A stretch of 64,000 nt of DNA, taken from NCBI RefSeq assembly GCF_900457465.1, contig NZ_UAUU01000008.1, forward strand, positions 640,855 to 704,854. Direction: 5' to 3'. This DNA is from Sphingobacterium multivorum (lineage in GTDB: Bacteria; Bacteroidota; Bacteroidia; Sphingobacteriales; Sphingobacteriaceae). Below, piece by piece: positions 1 through 9,374 of the stretch. The notes beneath the pieces are model-generated. The model was not told the DNA's origin, made no database searches, and saw only the letters and a list, made by a program, of their open reading frames with translations. Each line of letters begins with the position of its first letter. Position 1 is the first letter of the stretch. The translations under genes and the position numbers were made by a program.

Positions 1-1184
1 TACTTGCTTTCCTATTTATGGCTTTGGGATCTCAGGTGTTTGGACAGGAGCGCATTTCTGTCACAGAAGCTGTAGAAACTGCGCTGAAGAACAATCGTCA
101 GTTTCAGATCAACCAGGCTGAAATCGTGGGCGCTGGTTTCAATGTTAAGACGGCGACTGAAATTCCCAAGACCGGGATTTTTGCAGAAAATGAAGATTAC
201 CGTCCTACGGATAAGGCCGGCTTATTGAAAATTGGTATAACGCAAAGTATTGCCTGGCCTGGACTCTACACTGCGCGTAAGGCGTATTTTAAAGAACAAC
301 TAAAATATGTGAACCTAAATACAGATGTATTGAAAACTGCGATTACCAAAGACGTGAGGACAGCCTATTTTCAGCTCTGGTATCTTCAGGATCGCCAAAA
401 ACTGTATATGGAGTTGGATAGTATCTATACCGCCATGTTCAAAGCAACTGAACTTCGCTTTAGAACAGGTGACGTAGCTGCGCTGGATAAGATTGCGGCT
501 GAAGCAAAGCTGAAAGAGCTGCAGGCACAACTTGTTCAAAACAAAAAGGATATCATTATTCAGCAACAGCAATTGATGATGTTGTTAGACCGTAATGAGT
601 GGATGCTCCCATTGGATCAATCCTTGGAGAAGATTGTCGTGGACGCAAGTCCATCAGATGAAACGGCGCATCCTTTACTGGTTTTACAGCAGCAAAATGT
701 AAATATCGCTTCATCAAACATCAGTGTTCAGAAAAATACCAATAAGCCTGAGTTCTCGGGTCGATTTTTCTCCCAACGTGTTTGGGGAGCCAAAGATCCA
801 TTATCGGGATTCTCGGTCTCCGCATCCTTCCCGGTCTTTAGCTTGGGCGCCTATAAAAGTAAAGTGAAGGTTGCCAACGCTGAAATGGAAGTTCAACAGC
901 GTAAGTTGGAATATGATACGCAGGTATTCCAGACAAATAAAGGGAATGCACTTGCTGAAATTGACAAGAATAGTGCATTGCTGCAATTTTATGAGTCTTC
1001 GGGGTTAAAACAAGCTGATGCAATTATTAAAGCAGCTAGTTTGGGTTATAGAACGGGGGAGATCAATTTTGCTGAATTAAGCCAATTTTTAAGTCAGGCC
1101 ATTGGCATTCGCCAGAATTATTTAGAAGTCCTCAATCAGTATAATCAATCAGCAATTCAATATAATTACTTCAATAACAAATAA
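1..1184 (+). CDS. TolC-family outer-membrane efflux protein (5' partial)
   Basis: Outer-membrane channel of a tripartite heavy-metal efflux system (CzcC/CusC type). The frame is open to the left edge, entering at base 3. The first visible residues (LAFLFMALGSQVFGQ) look like the end of a signal peptide, so the true start lies just outside the window and the ATG at 18 is internal. The mature part of about 380 residues shows the two-fold internal repeat of the OEP family: FRTGDVAALDK near residue 150 is matched by YRTGEINFAELSQ near residue 350. The adaptor gene starts 7 bases downstream and a metal P-ATPase follows, so the substrate is probably a divalent cation. The RND pump gene is expected upstream, outside the window. 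Substrate is inferred from neighbours only. Confidence 0.88.
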   Translation, partial: LAFLFMALGSQVFGQERISVTEAVETALKNNRQFQINQAEIVGAGFNVKTATEIPKTGIFAENEDYRPTDKAGLLKIGITQSIAWPGLYTARKAYFKEQLKYVNLNTDVLKTAITKDVRTAYFQLWYLQDRQKLYMELDSIYTAMFKATELRFRTGDVAALDKIAAEAKLKELQAQLVQNKKDIIIQQQQLMMLLDRNEWMLPLDQSLEKIVVDASPSDETAHPLLVLQQQNVNIASSNISVQKNTNKPEFSGRFFSQRVWGAKDPLSGFSVSASFPVFSLGAYKSKVKVANAEMEVQQRKLEYDTQVFQTNKGNALAEIDKNSALLQFYESSGLKQADAIIKAASLGYRTGEINFAELSQFLSQAIGIRQNYLEVLNQYNQSAIQYNYFNNK

Positions 1185-1191
1185 GGCAACA

Positions 1192-2502
1192 ATGAAAGTT
1201 TTCATAAAGATATTTATCGTATGTGTAGCCGTTACTGTTTTTTACGGTTGCGGTTCTAATGAGTCGGAGCGTAAAGGTCAACCGGAAGAAAAGGAAGTAC
1301 CCAAAGCCGAAGCGGAGCATGAGGAAGGGCCGGTTACGGTGGCGGCATTGAGTGCTGCACAAATAAAGGCTGTGGGAATCGTTTTTGGAGGGATTGAAGA
1401 GAAGGAACTAACAGCTACCATTAAGGCCAATGGACTTTTGAGTGTACCCAATAACAATAAAGCGAATGCGACGGCGCTTTATGGTGGTGTTGTAAAGACA
1501 TTGAATGTGCAGCTGGGGGACAATGTGCGTAAGGGGCAGGTGATCGCTACGATTACCAACCCCCAGTTTGTACAATTGCAGGAGGAATATGTATCCCTGG
1601 CAAGTAAGATTACCTTGGCCGAACAAGAAATGGCAAGGCAACAGGAACTCAATGAAGGCAATGCAGGCGCACGGAAAAATCTGCAGGCCGCAACAGCAGA
1701 CTTCAACAGTTTAAGGGCCCGAAAGGCTTCTTTGCAACAACAGATCCAATTGATGGGTATTAACCCCAATAGCGTGAATCTGTCCAATATGCGAACTTCA
1801 CTGGCCGTAACAAGCCCTATCAATGGAACAGTTAGTAATGTTTTTGCGAAAATAGGGAGTTATGTGGATGTCTCTTCTCCGGTGATCGAGATTGTTGACA
1901 ATAGTCTGTTGCATTTGGATCTGCAGGTATTTGAAAAGGATCTACCTTTGGTTAAAGTCGGACAGCTCATCAACTTTCAGCTGACCAACAATCCGGATAA
2001 GACCTATACCGCTAAAGTTTTTACAATTGGATCTTCATTTGAAAATGACAGCAAGACCATCGCTGTACACAGTACGGTTGTGGGCAGCAAAGTGGGGTTG
2101 ATTGATGGGATGAACATTACGGGTATGATCGGTGTCAAAAATGTGCGGACTCCGGCTGTTCCGAATGACGCAATCGTGGAGGCTGACGGCAAGTATTATA
2201 TTTTTGTGGAGACCAACAAGAAACCGGAAGAGCATGAGGAGGGGCATGACGATCACGGGCATGCGCACGATGAAGGTGAAGCAAAACATGCACATAAAAA
2301 TGAGCAAGAAGCCGGGCAGCATGGAGAAGAACAGGCTAAAAACATCAATTTTGAAAAAATTGAGATTCAAAAAGGCGTATCTGCTTTGGGATATACTGCG
2401 ATTACCCCGGTTACAGAAGTGCCTGCTGGAACAAAAATTGTTGTGAAGGGTGCTTTTTTTATCAATGCCAAAATGAGCAATACAGGTGGGCACGAACATT
2501 AA
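1192..2502 (+). CDS. RND efflux periplasmic adaptor, CzcB/CusB-like, His-rich
   Basis: Membrane-fusion adaptor linking an inner-membrane RND pump to the TolC channel. The N-terminus is a lipoprotein signal (VTVFYGCGSN). A barrel-sandwich/lipoyl half follows (GGVVKTLNVQLGDNVRKGQV, residues about 97-117), then a coiled-coil hairpin rich in Gln and Ala (about 125-185), the second lipoyl half (TSPINGTVSNVFAKIGSYVD) and a beta-barrel. Between about residues 345 and 385 there is a His/Glu/Asp-rich insertion (GHDDHGHAHDEGEAKHAH), and the protein ends GGHEH. Such stretches are typical of adaptors that bind Zn, Co, Cd or Ni in the periplasm. It sits 7 bases after the TolC gene and 34 bases before the P-ATPase, so one transcript is likely. 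The exact metal cannot be read from the sequence. Confidence 0.9.
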   Translation: MKVFIKIFIVCVAVTVFYGCGSNESERKGQPEEKEVPKAEAEHEEGPVTVAALSAAQIKAVGIVFGGIEEKELTATIKANGLLSVPNNNKANATALYGGVVKTLNVQLGDNVRKGQVIATITNPQFVQLQEEYVSLASKITLAEQEMARQQELNEGNAGARKNLQAATADFNSLRARKASLQQQIQLMGINPNSVNLSNMRTSLAVTSPINGTVSNVFAKIGSYVDVSSPVIEIVDNSLLHLDLQVFEKDLPLVKVGQLINFQLTNNPDKTYTAKVFTIGSSFENDSKTIAVHSTVVGSKVGLIDGMNITGMIGVKNVRTPAVPNDAIVEADGKYYIFVETNKKPEEHEEGHDDHGHAHDEGEAKHAHKNEQEAGQHGEEQAKNINFEKIEIQKGVSALGYTAITPVTEVPAGTKIVVKGAFFINAKMSNTGGHEH

Positions 2503-2536
2503 TTGACCGTATTTGTTAACATAATCAAAGCAAGTG

Positions 2537-4570
2537 ATGGAACATAAACATCGTTATGATGCACAAGGCAGGCAGCTTTGTTGTACACAGACAGAAAAAA
2601 TATATAATCAGGCTGGAGCTGAGGATCTTATTGGGAAAGCTCCGGCTTCCAGCCAAGGTCATGACCATAGCCATGATGAGGACGGTCACGATCACTCGAC
2701 GGCAGGGGCCAGTCAGATGCAGTTATTTCTACCTGCGCTAATTTCTTTTATCTTACTCATTGCTGCTATAGCCATGGATAATTGGATTGCACAATCCTGG
2801 TTTAAGGATTGGGTCCGTACAGGCTGGTACATATTAGCTTATCTACCGGTTGGGTTTCCTGTTATCAGGGATGCTTTAAAGAGTATAGCCAAAGGGGAAA
2901 TCTTTTCGGAGTTTTTGTTAATGAGTATTGCTACCATAGGCGCTTTTGGGATCAAAGAATACCCCGAGGCTGTAGCGGTAATGTTGTTTTACGCCGTAGG
3001 AGAGGTGTTTCAGACCTTGGCGGTAAGTAGGGCTAAAAGTAATATTAAGGCTCTACTGGATCAGCGTCCGGATGAGGTGACCATTTTGGAGAATGGAAAG
3101 AGCAAAGTGATCAAAGCTGCCGATGCAGGTATTGGAGCAATAATTCAGCTGAAACCTGGTGAAAAGCTTGGGCTTGATGGTGAATTGTTGTCTGAGCAAG
3201 GTGCATTTAATACAGCTGCGCTGACTGGCGAGAGCAAGCCAGATACAAAGATGAAGGGTGATGTTGTACTGGCTGGAATGATTAATATGAACACCGTGAG
3301 CCTAATTCAAGTGACAACAGCATATCAGGACAGCAAGTTGAGCAAAATCCTCGAGCTCGTACAGAACGCAACGGCTCAAAAAGCACCCACAGAGCTGTTT
3401 ATTCGCAAATTTGCTAAGATTTATACCCCAATTGTCGTGTTTTTGGCCATTGGAATTTGTCTCCTGCCTTACTTGTTTGTGGATCAATATGTATTTAGCG
3501 AATGGTTGTATAGGGCTCTCGTGTTTTTAGTGATCTCTTGCCCCTGTGCACTCGTCATTTCAATTCCTTTGGGGTATTTTGGTGGAATTGGTGCTGCAAG
3601 TAGAAATGGTATACTTTTTAAAGGCAGTAATTTTTTGGATGCGATGGCAGCTATCCGCCATGTCGTGATGGATAAAACCGGAACAATGACTGCCGGCGTT
3701 TTTAAAGTGCAGGAAATTAAGCTACAGGCCGGTTACGACGAAGCAAGGATTTTAAAGCTCGTCAATAAAATAGAGAGCCACAGTAGCCATCCAGTTGCAA
3801 CAGCGATTAGAGAATATGTCGGTCCGATCGATGAGTCTGTCGATCTCAATACCATAGAAGAAATCCCTGGACATGGACTAAAAGCTATGGCTGATGGCAA
3901 AGTGTTGCTGGTGGGCAACTTTAAATTGCTGGACAAATTTAATGTAGTCTATGATATCGATCCCAATAGTATCGTATATACGACCATCGCGATCGCTTTA
4001 GATGGTAAATTTGTAGGATTCATGACCATTGCTGATAGCATCAAAGCGGATGCTGCGCTTACCATACAGCTACTGCATAAACTCGGTGTAAAAGCCACAA
4101 TGCTGAGCGGGGACAAGACGACTGTTGTCGCCTATGTTGCCAAGGAACTTGGAATAGATCAGGCCTATGGCGATCTGCTGCCGGAAGATAAAGTGAATAA
4201 AGTCAGGGAAATAAAGGGACTAAACGAATCTGTTGCTTTTGTGGGGGATGGCGTTAATGATGCTCCGGTTGTCGCACTGAGCGATGTTGGAATAGCGATG
4301 GGGGGACTGGGCAGTGATGCGACGATCGAGACGGCAGATGTCGTGATACAAGATGATAAACCTTCGAAAATTCCAATGGCGATTCGCATTGGAAAAGAGA
4401 CGAAAAAAGTCGTTTATCAGAATATAGGCCTTGCCTTCATAGTTAAGGGGATCGTGTTGATTCTTGGCGCTGGGGGATTGGCAACGATGTGGGAGGCAGT
4501 CTTTGCCGATGTTGGCGTATCGTTGATTGCGATATTGAATGCCATAAGAATTCAGAAAATGAAATTTTGA
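2537..4570 (+). CDS. Heavy-metal P-type ATPase, Zn/Cd/Co class (ZntA/CadA-like)
   Basis: P1B-type ATPase exporting divalent metal ions across the inner membrane. The ATG at 2537 is preferred over the overlapping GTG at 2534. The N-terminus has no CxxC HMA domain. Instead it carries a CC pair (residues 15-16) and a His/Asp-rich stretch (about 40-60, HDHSHDEDGHDHS). The canonical motifs are present: the transmembrane CPC in SCPCALVISIPLG (residues about 335-347), phosphorylation motif DKTGTMTAG, HP motif SHSSHP, and the hinge GDGVNDAPV. The CPCALVISIP form is typical of Zn/Cd/Pb ATPases rather than copper ones. It is third in the efflux operon, so cytoplasmic and periplasmic export of the same metal are probably co-expressed. 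A hairpin terminator follows. Confidence 0.92.
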   Translation: MEHKHRYDAQGRQLCCTQTEKIYNQAGAEDLIGKAPASSQGHDHSHDEDGHDHSTAGASQMQLFLPALISFILLIAAIAMDNWIAQSWFKDWVRTGWYILAYLPVGFPVIRDALKSIAKGEIFSEFLLMSIATIGAFGIKEYPEAVAVMLFYAVGEVFQTLAVSRAKSNIKALLDQRPDEVTILENGKSKVIKAADAGIGAIIQLKPGEKLGLDGELLSEQGAFNTAALTGESKPDTKMKGDVVLAGMINMNTVSLIQVTTAYQDSKLSKILELVQNATAQKAPTELFIRKFAKIYTPIVVFLAIGICLLPYLFVDQYVFSEWLYRALVFLVISCPCALVISIPLGYFGGIGAASRNGILFKGSNFLDAMAAIRHVVMDKTGTMTAGVFKVQEIKLQAGYDEARILKLVNKIESHSSHPVATAIREYVGPIDESVDLNTIEEIPGHGLKAMADGKVLLVGNFKLLDKFNVVYDIDPNSIVYTTIAIALDGKFVGFMTIADSIKADAALTIQLLHKLGVKATMLSGDKTTVVAYVAKELGIDQAYGDLLPEDKVNKVREIKGLNESVAFVGDGVNDAPVVALSDVGIAMGGLGSDATIETADVVIQDDKPSKIPMAIRIGKETKKVVYQNIGLAFIVKGIVLILGAGGLATMWEAVFADVGVSLIAILNAIRIQKMKF

Positions 4571-4587
4571 CATTTAGCATCAAGTTG

Positions 4588-4625
4588 CACCCGCCCTTTT
4601 CATTGGATGAAATGAAGGGTGGGTG
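4588..4625 (+). terminator. Hairpin terminator after metal-efflux operon
   Basis: Imperfect inverted repeat: CACCCgCCCTTttCATT pairs with AATGAAGGGtGGGTG across a short loop and is followed by a T-rich stretch (ctatttttatt). It lies 17 bases past the stop of the P-ATPase gene. Confidence 0.6.
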
Positions 4626-4671
4626 TATGCCTATTTTTATTAGCCATCATCTAAAACACTAAATATATTAG

Positions 4672-4679
4672 TATATTTG
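4672..4679 (+). promoter_or_regulatory. Bacteroidota -7 promoter element (TATATTTG)
   Basis: TATATTTG matches the Bacteroidota -7 consensus TAnnTTTG and ends 17 bases before the ATG of the GIY-YIG gene. No convincing -33 TTTG is visible at 19-21 bases upstream. It supports a separate transcript starting here and the ATG at 4697. Confidence 0.4.
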
Positions 4680-4696
4680 GGCGTGATTTTTATGTA

Positions 4697-5492
4697 ATGA
4701 CGAAAGAGCAAATTGCCGGATTGCTTGAAGGAGTACCTTCAGCAGTCGGCGTATATTATATTTATGATAAGCATGATGCGCTAATTTATGTGGGCAAGAG
4801 TATCGATATTAGAAATAGGTTATTGCAGCATTTTAGAAGTACAGATTTTAAGGAACGTAAAATCCAAGGAGCAGCCTGCAGAGTTGGATTTGAACTGACC
4901 GGTCATGAATTACTTGCGTTATTGTATGAATCTGACCTGATCAAAAAACACCAACCCTACTACAATCGAGCGCAGCGTCGAACTTACTATGGATTTGGCC
5001 TTTATCTGGCTGTGAATCCGTCAGGTTATCAAGTCTTGCAGGTTGAGACACTTGATCCCGAACGTGAAGAGTTAATGACTTTTCGAGTTACCAGGAGGGG
5101 CGGGAGCAATTATTTCATATAGTGGAAGCTTATCAGCTGTGTCAAAAAATAAACAAGTTACAGACGTATACGAAACATTGTTTTCAGTATATGTTGAAGA
5201 CCTGCAAGGGGCTTGTATTGCGCAGGAGCTTCCAGAAGACTATAATCGAAGAGTGCAGGAATTTGTCGTCTCTTCGGAGCTTCCGCTGGGCGAAATATTT
5301 TTGGAATTTTTAGGGCGTAATCCCAATGAAAAGGGCCTTGTTTACTTGTTGGACGGTCGGTATAAAGGATTTGGCTACTGCAATAAGCGTGTTTCTAGCG
5401 AAAAGAAAAAGCGAGAAGCCATCGTCTTCAAGGCCGAGAACAGAGATGTTAGACGTATTTTGAGACGCTATTTCAAACTCAACCCTGTTTAA
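4697..5492 (+). pseudogene. GIY-YIG nuclease-domain protein, two frameshifts
   Basis: Protein with an N-terminal GIY-YIG endonuclease domain (GVYYIYDKHDALIYVGKSI, then the UvrC/Cho-like ELLALLYESDLIKKHQPYYN) and a C-terminal half containing HCFQYMLKTCKGACIAQELP. The reading frame is broken twice. Near 5086 the frame must move to continue SYQEGREQLFHIVEAYQ. Near 5209 an AAGGGG run needs one more G to give TCKGACIAQELP. Both are single missing bases. In many Bacteroidota the same region is the C-terminal part of a longer protein with an N-terminal DnaQ-like exonuclease (general knowledge). Here that domain is absent and a promoter element sits directly upstream. The role (DNA repair or processing) is inferred from the domain only. 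Confidence 0.72.
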
Positions 5493-5501
5493 ATTTTTAA
5501 C

Positions 5502-5542
5502 AACACTGATTTACTGGCTTGATACACCAGTAAATCAGTGTT
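5502..5542. terminator. Bidirectional hairpin terminator
   Basis: Perfect 16-base inverted repeat (AACACTGATTTACTGG / CCAGTAAATCAGTGTT, 9-base loop) between the convergent GIY-YIG and sulfatase genes. The right arm overlaps the sulfatase stop codon at 5535-5537. Confidence 0.75.
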
Positions 5543-7133
5543 TCACCTTTGGTAAAAACTTTTTGTCGTTCTCATCGGAATCTTTATAGTAGGCTCGCGC
5601 TTCGTCCAGTTTATGATGCATTTCTTCACGTACGTTGTGGTATCCTTGTACATGGTATACATTCTGCATTTCCTGTGGATCTTTTTCTAGATCGTATAAT
5701 TCCCACTCATCTTTGTCATAATAGAAATGGATCAGTTTGTACCTTTCGGTACGAATTCCATAATGTCGTTTTACCATGTGAATGGAAGGATACTCATAAT
5801 AGGTGTAATATACGGCATCGCGCCATTGCTTTTCTTTTCCATTGAGTAGGCCACGAAAAGATTTTCCCTGCATATCTTTCGGGATTGCAAGTCCTGCATA
5901 ATCTAGGATTGTTGGGGCAAAATCGAGATTCTGGACAAGTGCTTTTGAGGATTGGCCAGCTTTAATTTCTGCTGGATAGCGGATCAATAAGGGAGTTCGA
6001 AGCGATTCCTCATACATAAAACGTTTATCAAACCAACCATGTTCACCTAGATAGAATCCTTGGTCTGAGGTATAAATGACAATGGTATTTTCGTCAAGTC
6101 TATTATCTTTCAGAAATTCCAATAGGCGTCCAACACCATCGTCTACCGCTGCAACGGTACCCAGGTAATCTTGCATATAGCGTTGATATCGCCAGCGCAT
6201 CAGGTCTTCTTTGGACATGCTGGGATATTTTATCTTAAAATCTGCCATAATTGGGTTGTATATTGAATCCCATGTTGCACGTTGTGCTGCGGTCATTCTT
6301 CCTAAGTTTCCATTAAAGGCAGCTTTATCCCAAGATAGATATTCTTTTAGTCCCAATTCATCCATTAGCGTAGGCGGTATCTTATTGTCACCAGCCCAGT
6401 TCATGTGTTTAAGGATATTCATTTCCGCGGTTTTTGCGGCGGTTCCTCTTCCTTCGTAGGTGTCGAATAGATTGTCCGGTTCTTTATAGGTTTTTGATGT
6501 ATATTGTTGAATATGCCGTAAAGCAGGTAGCCATTCTCGGTGTGGCGCTTTTTGATGATAAAGCACACAGAATGGTTTACTAGTATCTCTTTTAGCGATC
6601 CAATCTAAGGTCATATCGGTGGTGAGATCCGATACATAGCCTGGCATTTGTTGTTTCACACCATTGATAATGAAGTTAGGATTATAATATTCGCCCTGGT
6701 CGATAAGTACCGCGGAGTAGTTGAATCCTTGTGGCAATCCATCCATGTGGATTTTACCAATTAATGCTGTTTGGTACCCATTTTTTTGAAGAATCTTGGC
6801 AAAGTTGTCCTGATTCCAGTCGAATTTTGCCTCATTATCAATTTTCCCATTCATATAACTGTGCTTTCCCGTTAAAAGTACAGCCCGACTGGGCGCACAT
6901 AATGAATTTGTCACGGTCGCACGTGTGAAAATGGCACCTTCCTTTGCTAATCTGTCAATATTGGGTGTTTCATTTAATCCGTAACCATAAGCGCTGATCG
7001 CTTGATAACCATGGTCATCACTCATGATATATACAATATTTGGATGCTTTTTTGTCTGCTCTTTTTGTGCCAATGCCCAAAAAGGTACACATGCGTACAA
7101 GGTGAACGTAAGAATATAATGATGCAATTTCAT
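5535..7133 (-). CDS. S1-family sulfatase, secreted
   Basis: Formylglycine-dependent sulfatase that hydrolyses sulfate esters, probably from glycans, in the periplasm. It has a signal peptide (ALAQ cleavage near residue 22). The N-terminal metal site is MSDDHGYQAISAYG (about 37-50). The S1 maturation motif CAPSR (about residues 80-84) has a Cys to be converted to formylglycine. The second metal-binding segment is IYTSDQGFYLGEHGWFDK. The C-terminal subdomain has DLEKDPQEMQN, typical of the family. The length (532 residues) is normal. No SusC/SusD pair or polysaccharide cluster adjoins it, so the glycan substrate cannot be named. Confidence 0.9.
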   Translation of the reverse strand: MKLHHYILTFTLYACVPFWALAQKEQTKKHPNIVYIMSDDHGYQAISAYGYGLNETPNIDRLAKEGAIFTRATVTNSLCAPSRAVLLTGKHSYMNGKIDNEAKFDWNQDNFAKILQKNGYQTALIGKIHMDGLPQGFNYSAVLIDQGEYYNPNFIINGVKQQMPGYVSDLTTDMTLDWIAKRDTSKPFCVLYHQKAPHREWLPALRHIQQYTSKTYKEPDNLFDTYEGRGTAAKTAEMNILKHMNWAGDNKIPPTLMDELGLKEYLSWDKAAFNGNLGRMTAAQRATWDSIYNPIMADFKIKYPSMSKEDLMRWRYQRYMQDYLGTVAAVDDGVGRLLEFLKDNRLDENTIVIYTSDQGFYLGEHGWFDKRFMYEESLRTPLLIRYPAEIKAGQSSKALVQNLDFAPTILDYAGLAIPKDMQGKSFRGLLNGKEKQWRDAVYYTYYEYPSIHMVKRHYGIRTERYKLIHFYYDKDEWELYDLEKDPQEMQNVYHVQGYHNVREEMHHKLDEARAYYKDSDENDKKFLPKVKH

Positions 7134-7303
7134 GGTTAAGGTTTGTATGTGTTGCGACGATCGTTTTTACCACAAGCTAATATAGCTGTTTTCATTGAGA
7201 CAAAGATGATGCTATTAGTTTAATGATACCTTTTACTATTTAAATGATTTGTTTATTTTATTATTCTGATAGAAATTTGCAGTATTGATAATTTTACTTA
7301 TAT

Positions 7304-8506
7304 ATGAAGAAGAGTTTATCAGCACTTGCACTAGGGGGATTAGGGATAGGTATTACCGAATTTAGTATGATGGGGATGTTACCGGACGTTGCCCAAAGCC
7401 TGCAAGTTTCAATTCCGGAAGCTGGTTATCTCATTACCGCTTATGCTTTGGGTGTTGTTATTGGTGCTCCACTATTGGTAGTTGCTATGAATCGGTTGTC
7501 GCCCCTTAAAACCCTGATTACCCTCATGGGATTATTTACCCTGTTTAATGGATTATCTGTGATTGCTCCAGACTACGGTCTTTTGCTGGTGTCGCGTTTT
7601 ATTTCAGGATTGCCGCATGGTGCTTTCTTCGGTGTAGGGTCTGTCATTGCTAGTCGATTGGCCGATCCTGGGAAAGAAGCGCAGGCGGTAGCGACGATGT
7701 ATTCGGGATTGACCGTTGCCAATTTATTTGGGGTTCCATTGGGTACCTATATAGGGCATCATTTTTCATGGCGTTATACTTTCTTATTGATTGTTGTCGT
7801 CGGTATTTTGACCATGTTAGCCTTAAAGTTGTGGATGCCTAAAATGAAAGCAGCACCTAAAAATAATCCCTGGAAGGACTTTGGCATTTTTCGCAATGTG
7901 AATGTCTGGTTTATGGTTTTATTATTTTCAGTGGCCCCAGGGGCGTTGTTTGCCTGGATAAGTTATATTGCTCCGCTGATGACTGAAGTGTCTGGGATTG
8001 CTGATAAATACCTGCCGTATATTATGGTGTTGGCTGGATTGGGTATGTTTGTGGGGAATTTGATCGGCGGGAAGTTGACGGATACTTTTTCGCCAACAAA
8101 GGTGGTCGTAGCCGTATTGGTGGTTCAGATTTTATGTATGCTGGCTATTTATGGCCTGTCCGACAACGTTGGGATATCCTTGGTGATGACTTTTTTAACC
8201 GGAGTCACTACTTTTGCGCTTGTACCTTCGTTAACCCTATTATTGCTTAATTCGGTAAAGAGTGATGCTGAAATGTTGGTTGCTTCTCTGGGGCCTGCAT
8301 GTTTTAATATTGCGAATGCGTTGGGTGCTTTTTTAGGTGGTGTGCCTATTAATCAAGGCTATGGTTACACTTCTCCAGCTTTGGTTGGTGCGGTAATGGC
8401 GGCATTAGGGATAGTCATTTCTTTATGTTACATCCAACGAAGCAAAAAGCAGCCGACTATGGATAACAAAGAAGTTCTTGAGGATGCCGTTGGTCAACTT
8501 TCATAA
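7304..8506 (+). CDS. MFS transporter, AraJ/YdhP-like drug or sugar efflux family
   Basis: Twelve-helix major facilitator of 400 residues. The N-terminal half starts with a glycine-rich helix (ALALGGLGIGITEFSMMGML), and TEF is typical of the AraJ/YdhP/DHA1 group. A conserved loop motif RFISGLPHGAFFGVGSVIASRL lies near residue 100. The C-terminal 20 residues are hydrophilic. Export of a small molecule is inferred from the family; the substrate is unknown. It is transcribed away from the sulfatase, with 170 bases of AT-rich upstream DNA and no recognisable regulator beside it. Confidence 0.85.
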   Translation: MKKSLSALALGGLGIGITEFSMMGMLPDVAQSLQVSIPEAGYLITAYALGVVIGAPLLVVAMNRLSPLKTLITLMGLFTLFNGLSVIAPDYGLLLVSRFISGLPHGAFFGVGSVIASRLADPGKEAQAVATMYSGLTVANLFGVPLGTYIGHHFSWRYTFLLIVVVGILTMLALKLWMPKMKAAPKNNPWKDFGIFRNVNVWFMVLLFSVAPGALFAWISYIAPLMTEVSGIADKYLPYIMVLAGLGMFVGNLIGGKLTDTFSPTKVVVAVLVVQILCMLAIYGLSDNVGISLVMTFLTGVTTFALVPSLTLLLLNSVKSDAEMLVASLGPACFNIANALGAFLGGVPINQGYGYTSPALVGAVMAALGIVISLCYIQRSKKQPTMDNKEVLEDAVGQLS

Positions 8507-8566
8507 CCCTTCATGTCGTCTTGAAATTTGTTGTCGGTCCTAAGAAAATAGCGAATAGAATTGATG

Positions 8567-9367
8567 TTAACCAATATTTCCACCAATTCTATTGAAGATA
8601 GACTTAAATTGAACATCGATATTTTCCCCCAGGTACATGCGCTTGGCCCGGCGTTTTATAGGATTTCGTTGGTTCAATAGGAAGGAAACTGTGGTTGTAT
8701 TCTCTTGAGGTAGTACAATTTTGGAATTTTGCCTTAAATAGAGTTTTAACAAAGCCATTCCGGCGGATTGTTTATTGGCGACAATAAGACCTTCTCCCAA
8801 AGTGGGAAGATAATAGCCGCGGACAGTTTCGTTCTCCACATAGACAAAGCCAGCCGTGAAATGTGGTTCTATTTCGAACCGTCTATTTTCGGCAGCAGTT
8901 TTCTGGTCGAGTGCCAAAAGTTGCTCGCTATAACGGGATTGATAGTGCTGTATGCTGTGGTCCGGTTCTTCAAGCTGAGTGATCTGTATATCCTCAAAGA
9001 AAAGATAGGAAGAAGATTCCTTAAAGCCGAGTTTTGTGTAAACTGGTGCGCCCATATCCGTTGCAATGAGTTGGATGCTCTTGCATTTTTTGCTATTTGC
9101 TATACGAATAAGTTCTTGGGTGATGTGTTTCCCATAGCCTTTTCCTCTTTCATCGGCAGAAACGATAATATGTCCCAACCAGGCTACGTTACTATGGATA
9201 ATGGTCGTACCTATGGCGACAATTTTCTGATCGACCAGGAGTTTTATGGGAAAACAAAAAGGGCTTTCTATATAGTGTTGTATTTTGATCGTGATATTGC
9301 CCCATCCTTCCGGACTTAGCGTTGTAATTATGGGAAGATCGGAAAACTGAATAGGATCAAAATTCAT
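8567..9367 (-). CDS. GNAT-family N-acetyltransferase
   Basis: Acetyl-CoA-dependent acyltransferase. The N-terminal GNAT domain (about residues 1-135) shows the acetyl-CoA loop in VSADERGKGYGKHITQELI (motif A, R/QxxGxG/A form: RGKGYG) and the following MGAPVYTKLGF, equivalent to the usual fY.k.GF segment. The C-terminal half (about 140-266) resembles the second, degenerate acetyltransferase-like domain of two-domain GNAT proteins. The gene ends 7 bases before the GlxA-type regulator and is transcribed in the same direction after it, so both probably share a promoter. The substrate is unknown. Confidence 0.82.
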   Translation of the reverse strand: MNFDPIQFSDLPIITTLSPEGWGNITIKIQHYIESPFCFPIKLLVDQKIVAIGTTIIHSNVAWLGHIIVSADERGKGYGKHITQELIRIANSKKCKSIQLIATDMGAPVYTKLGFKESSSYLFFEDIQITQLEEPDHSIQHYQSRYSEQLLALDQKTAAENRRFEIEPHFTAGFVYVENETVRGYYLPTLGEGLIVANKQSAGMALLKLYLRQNSKIVLPQENTTTVSFLLNQRNPIKRRAKRMYLGENIDVQFKSIFNRIGGNIG

Positions 9368-9374
9368 GTAGCCT

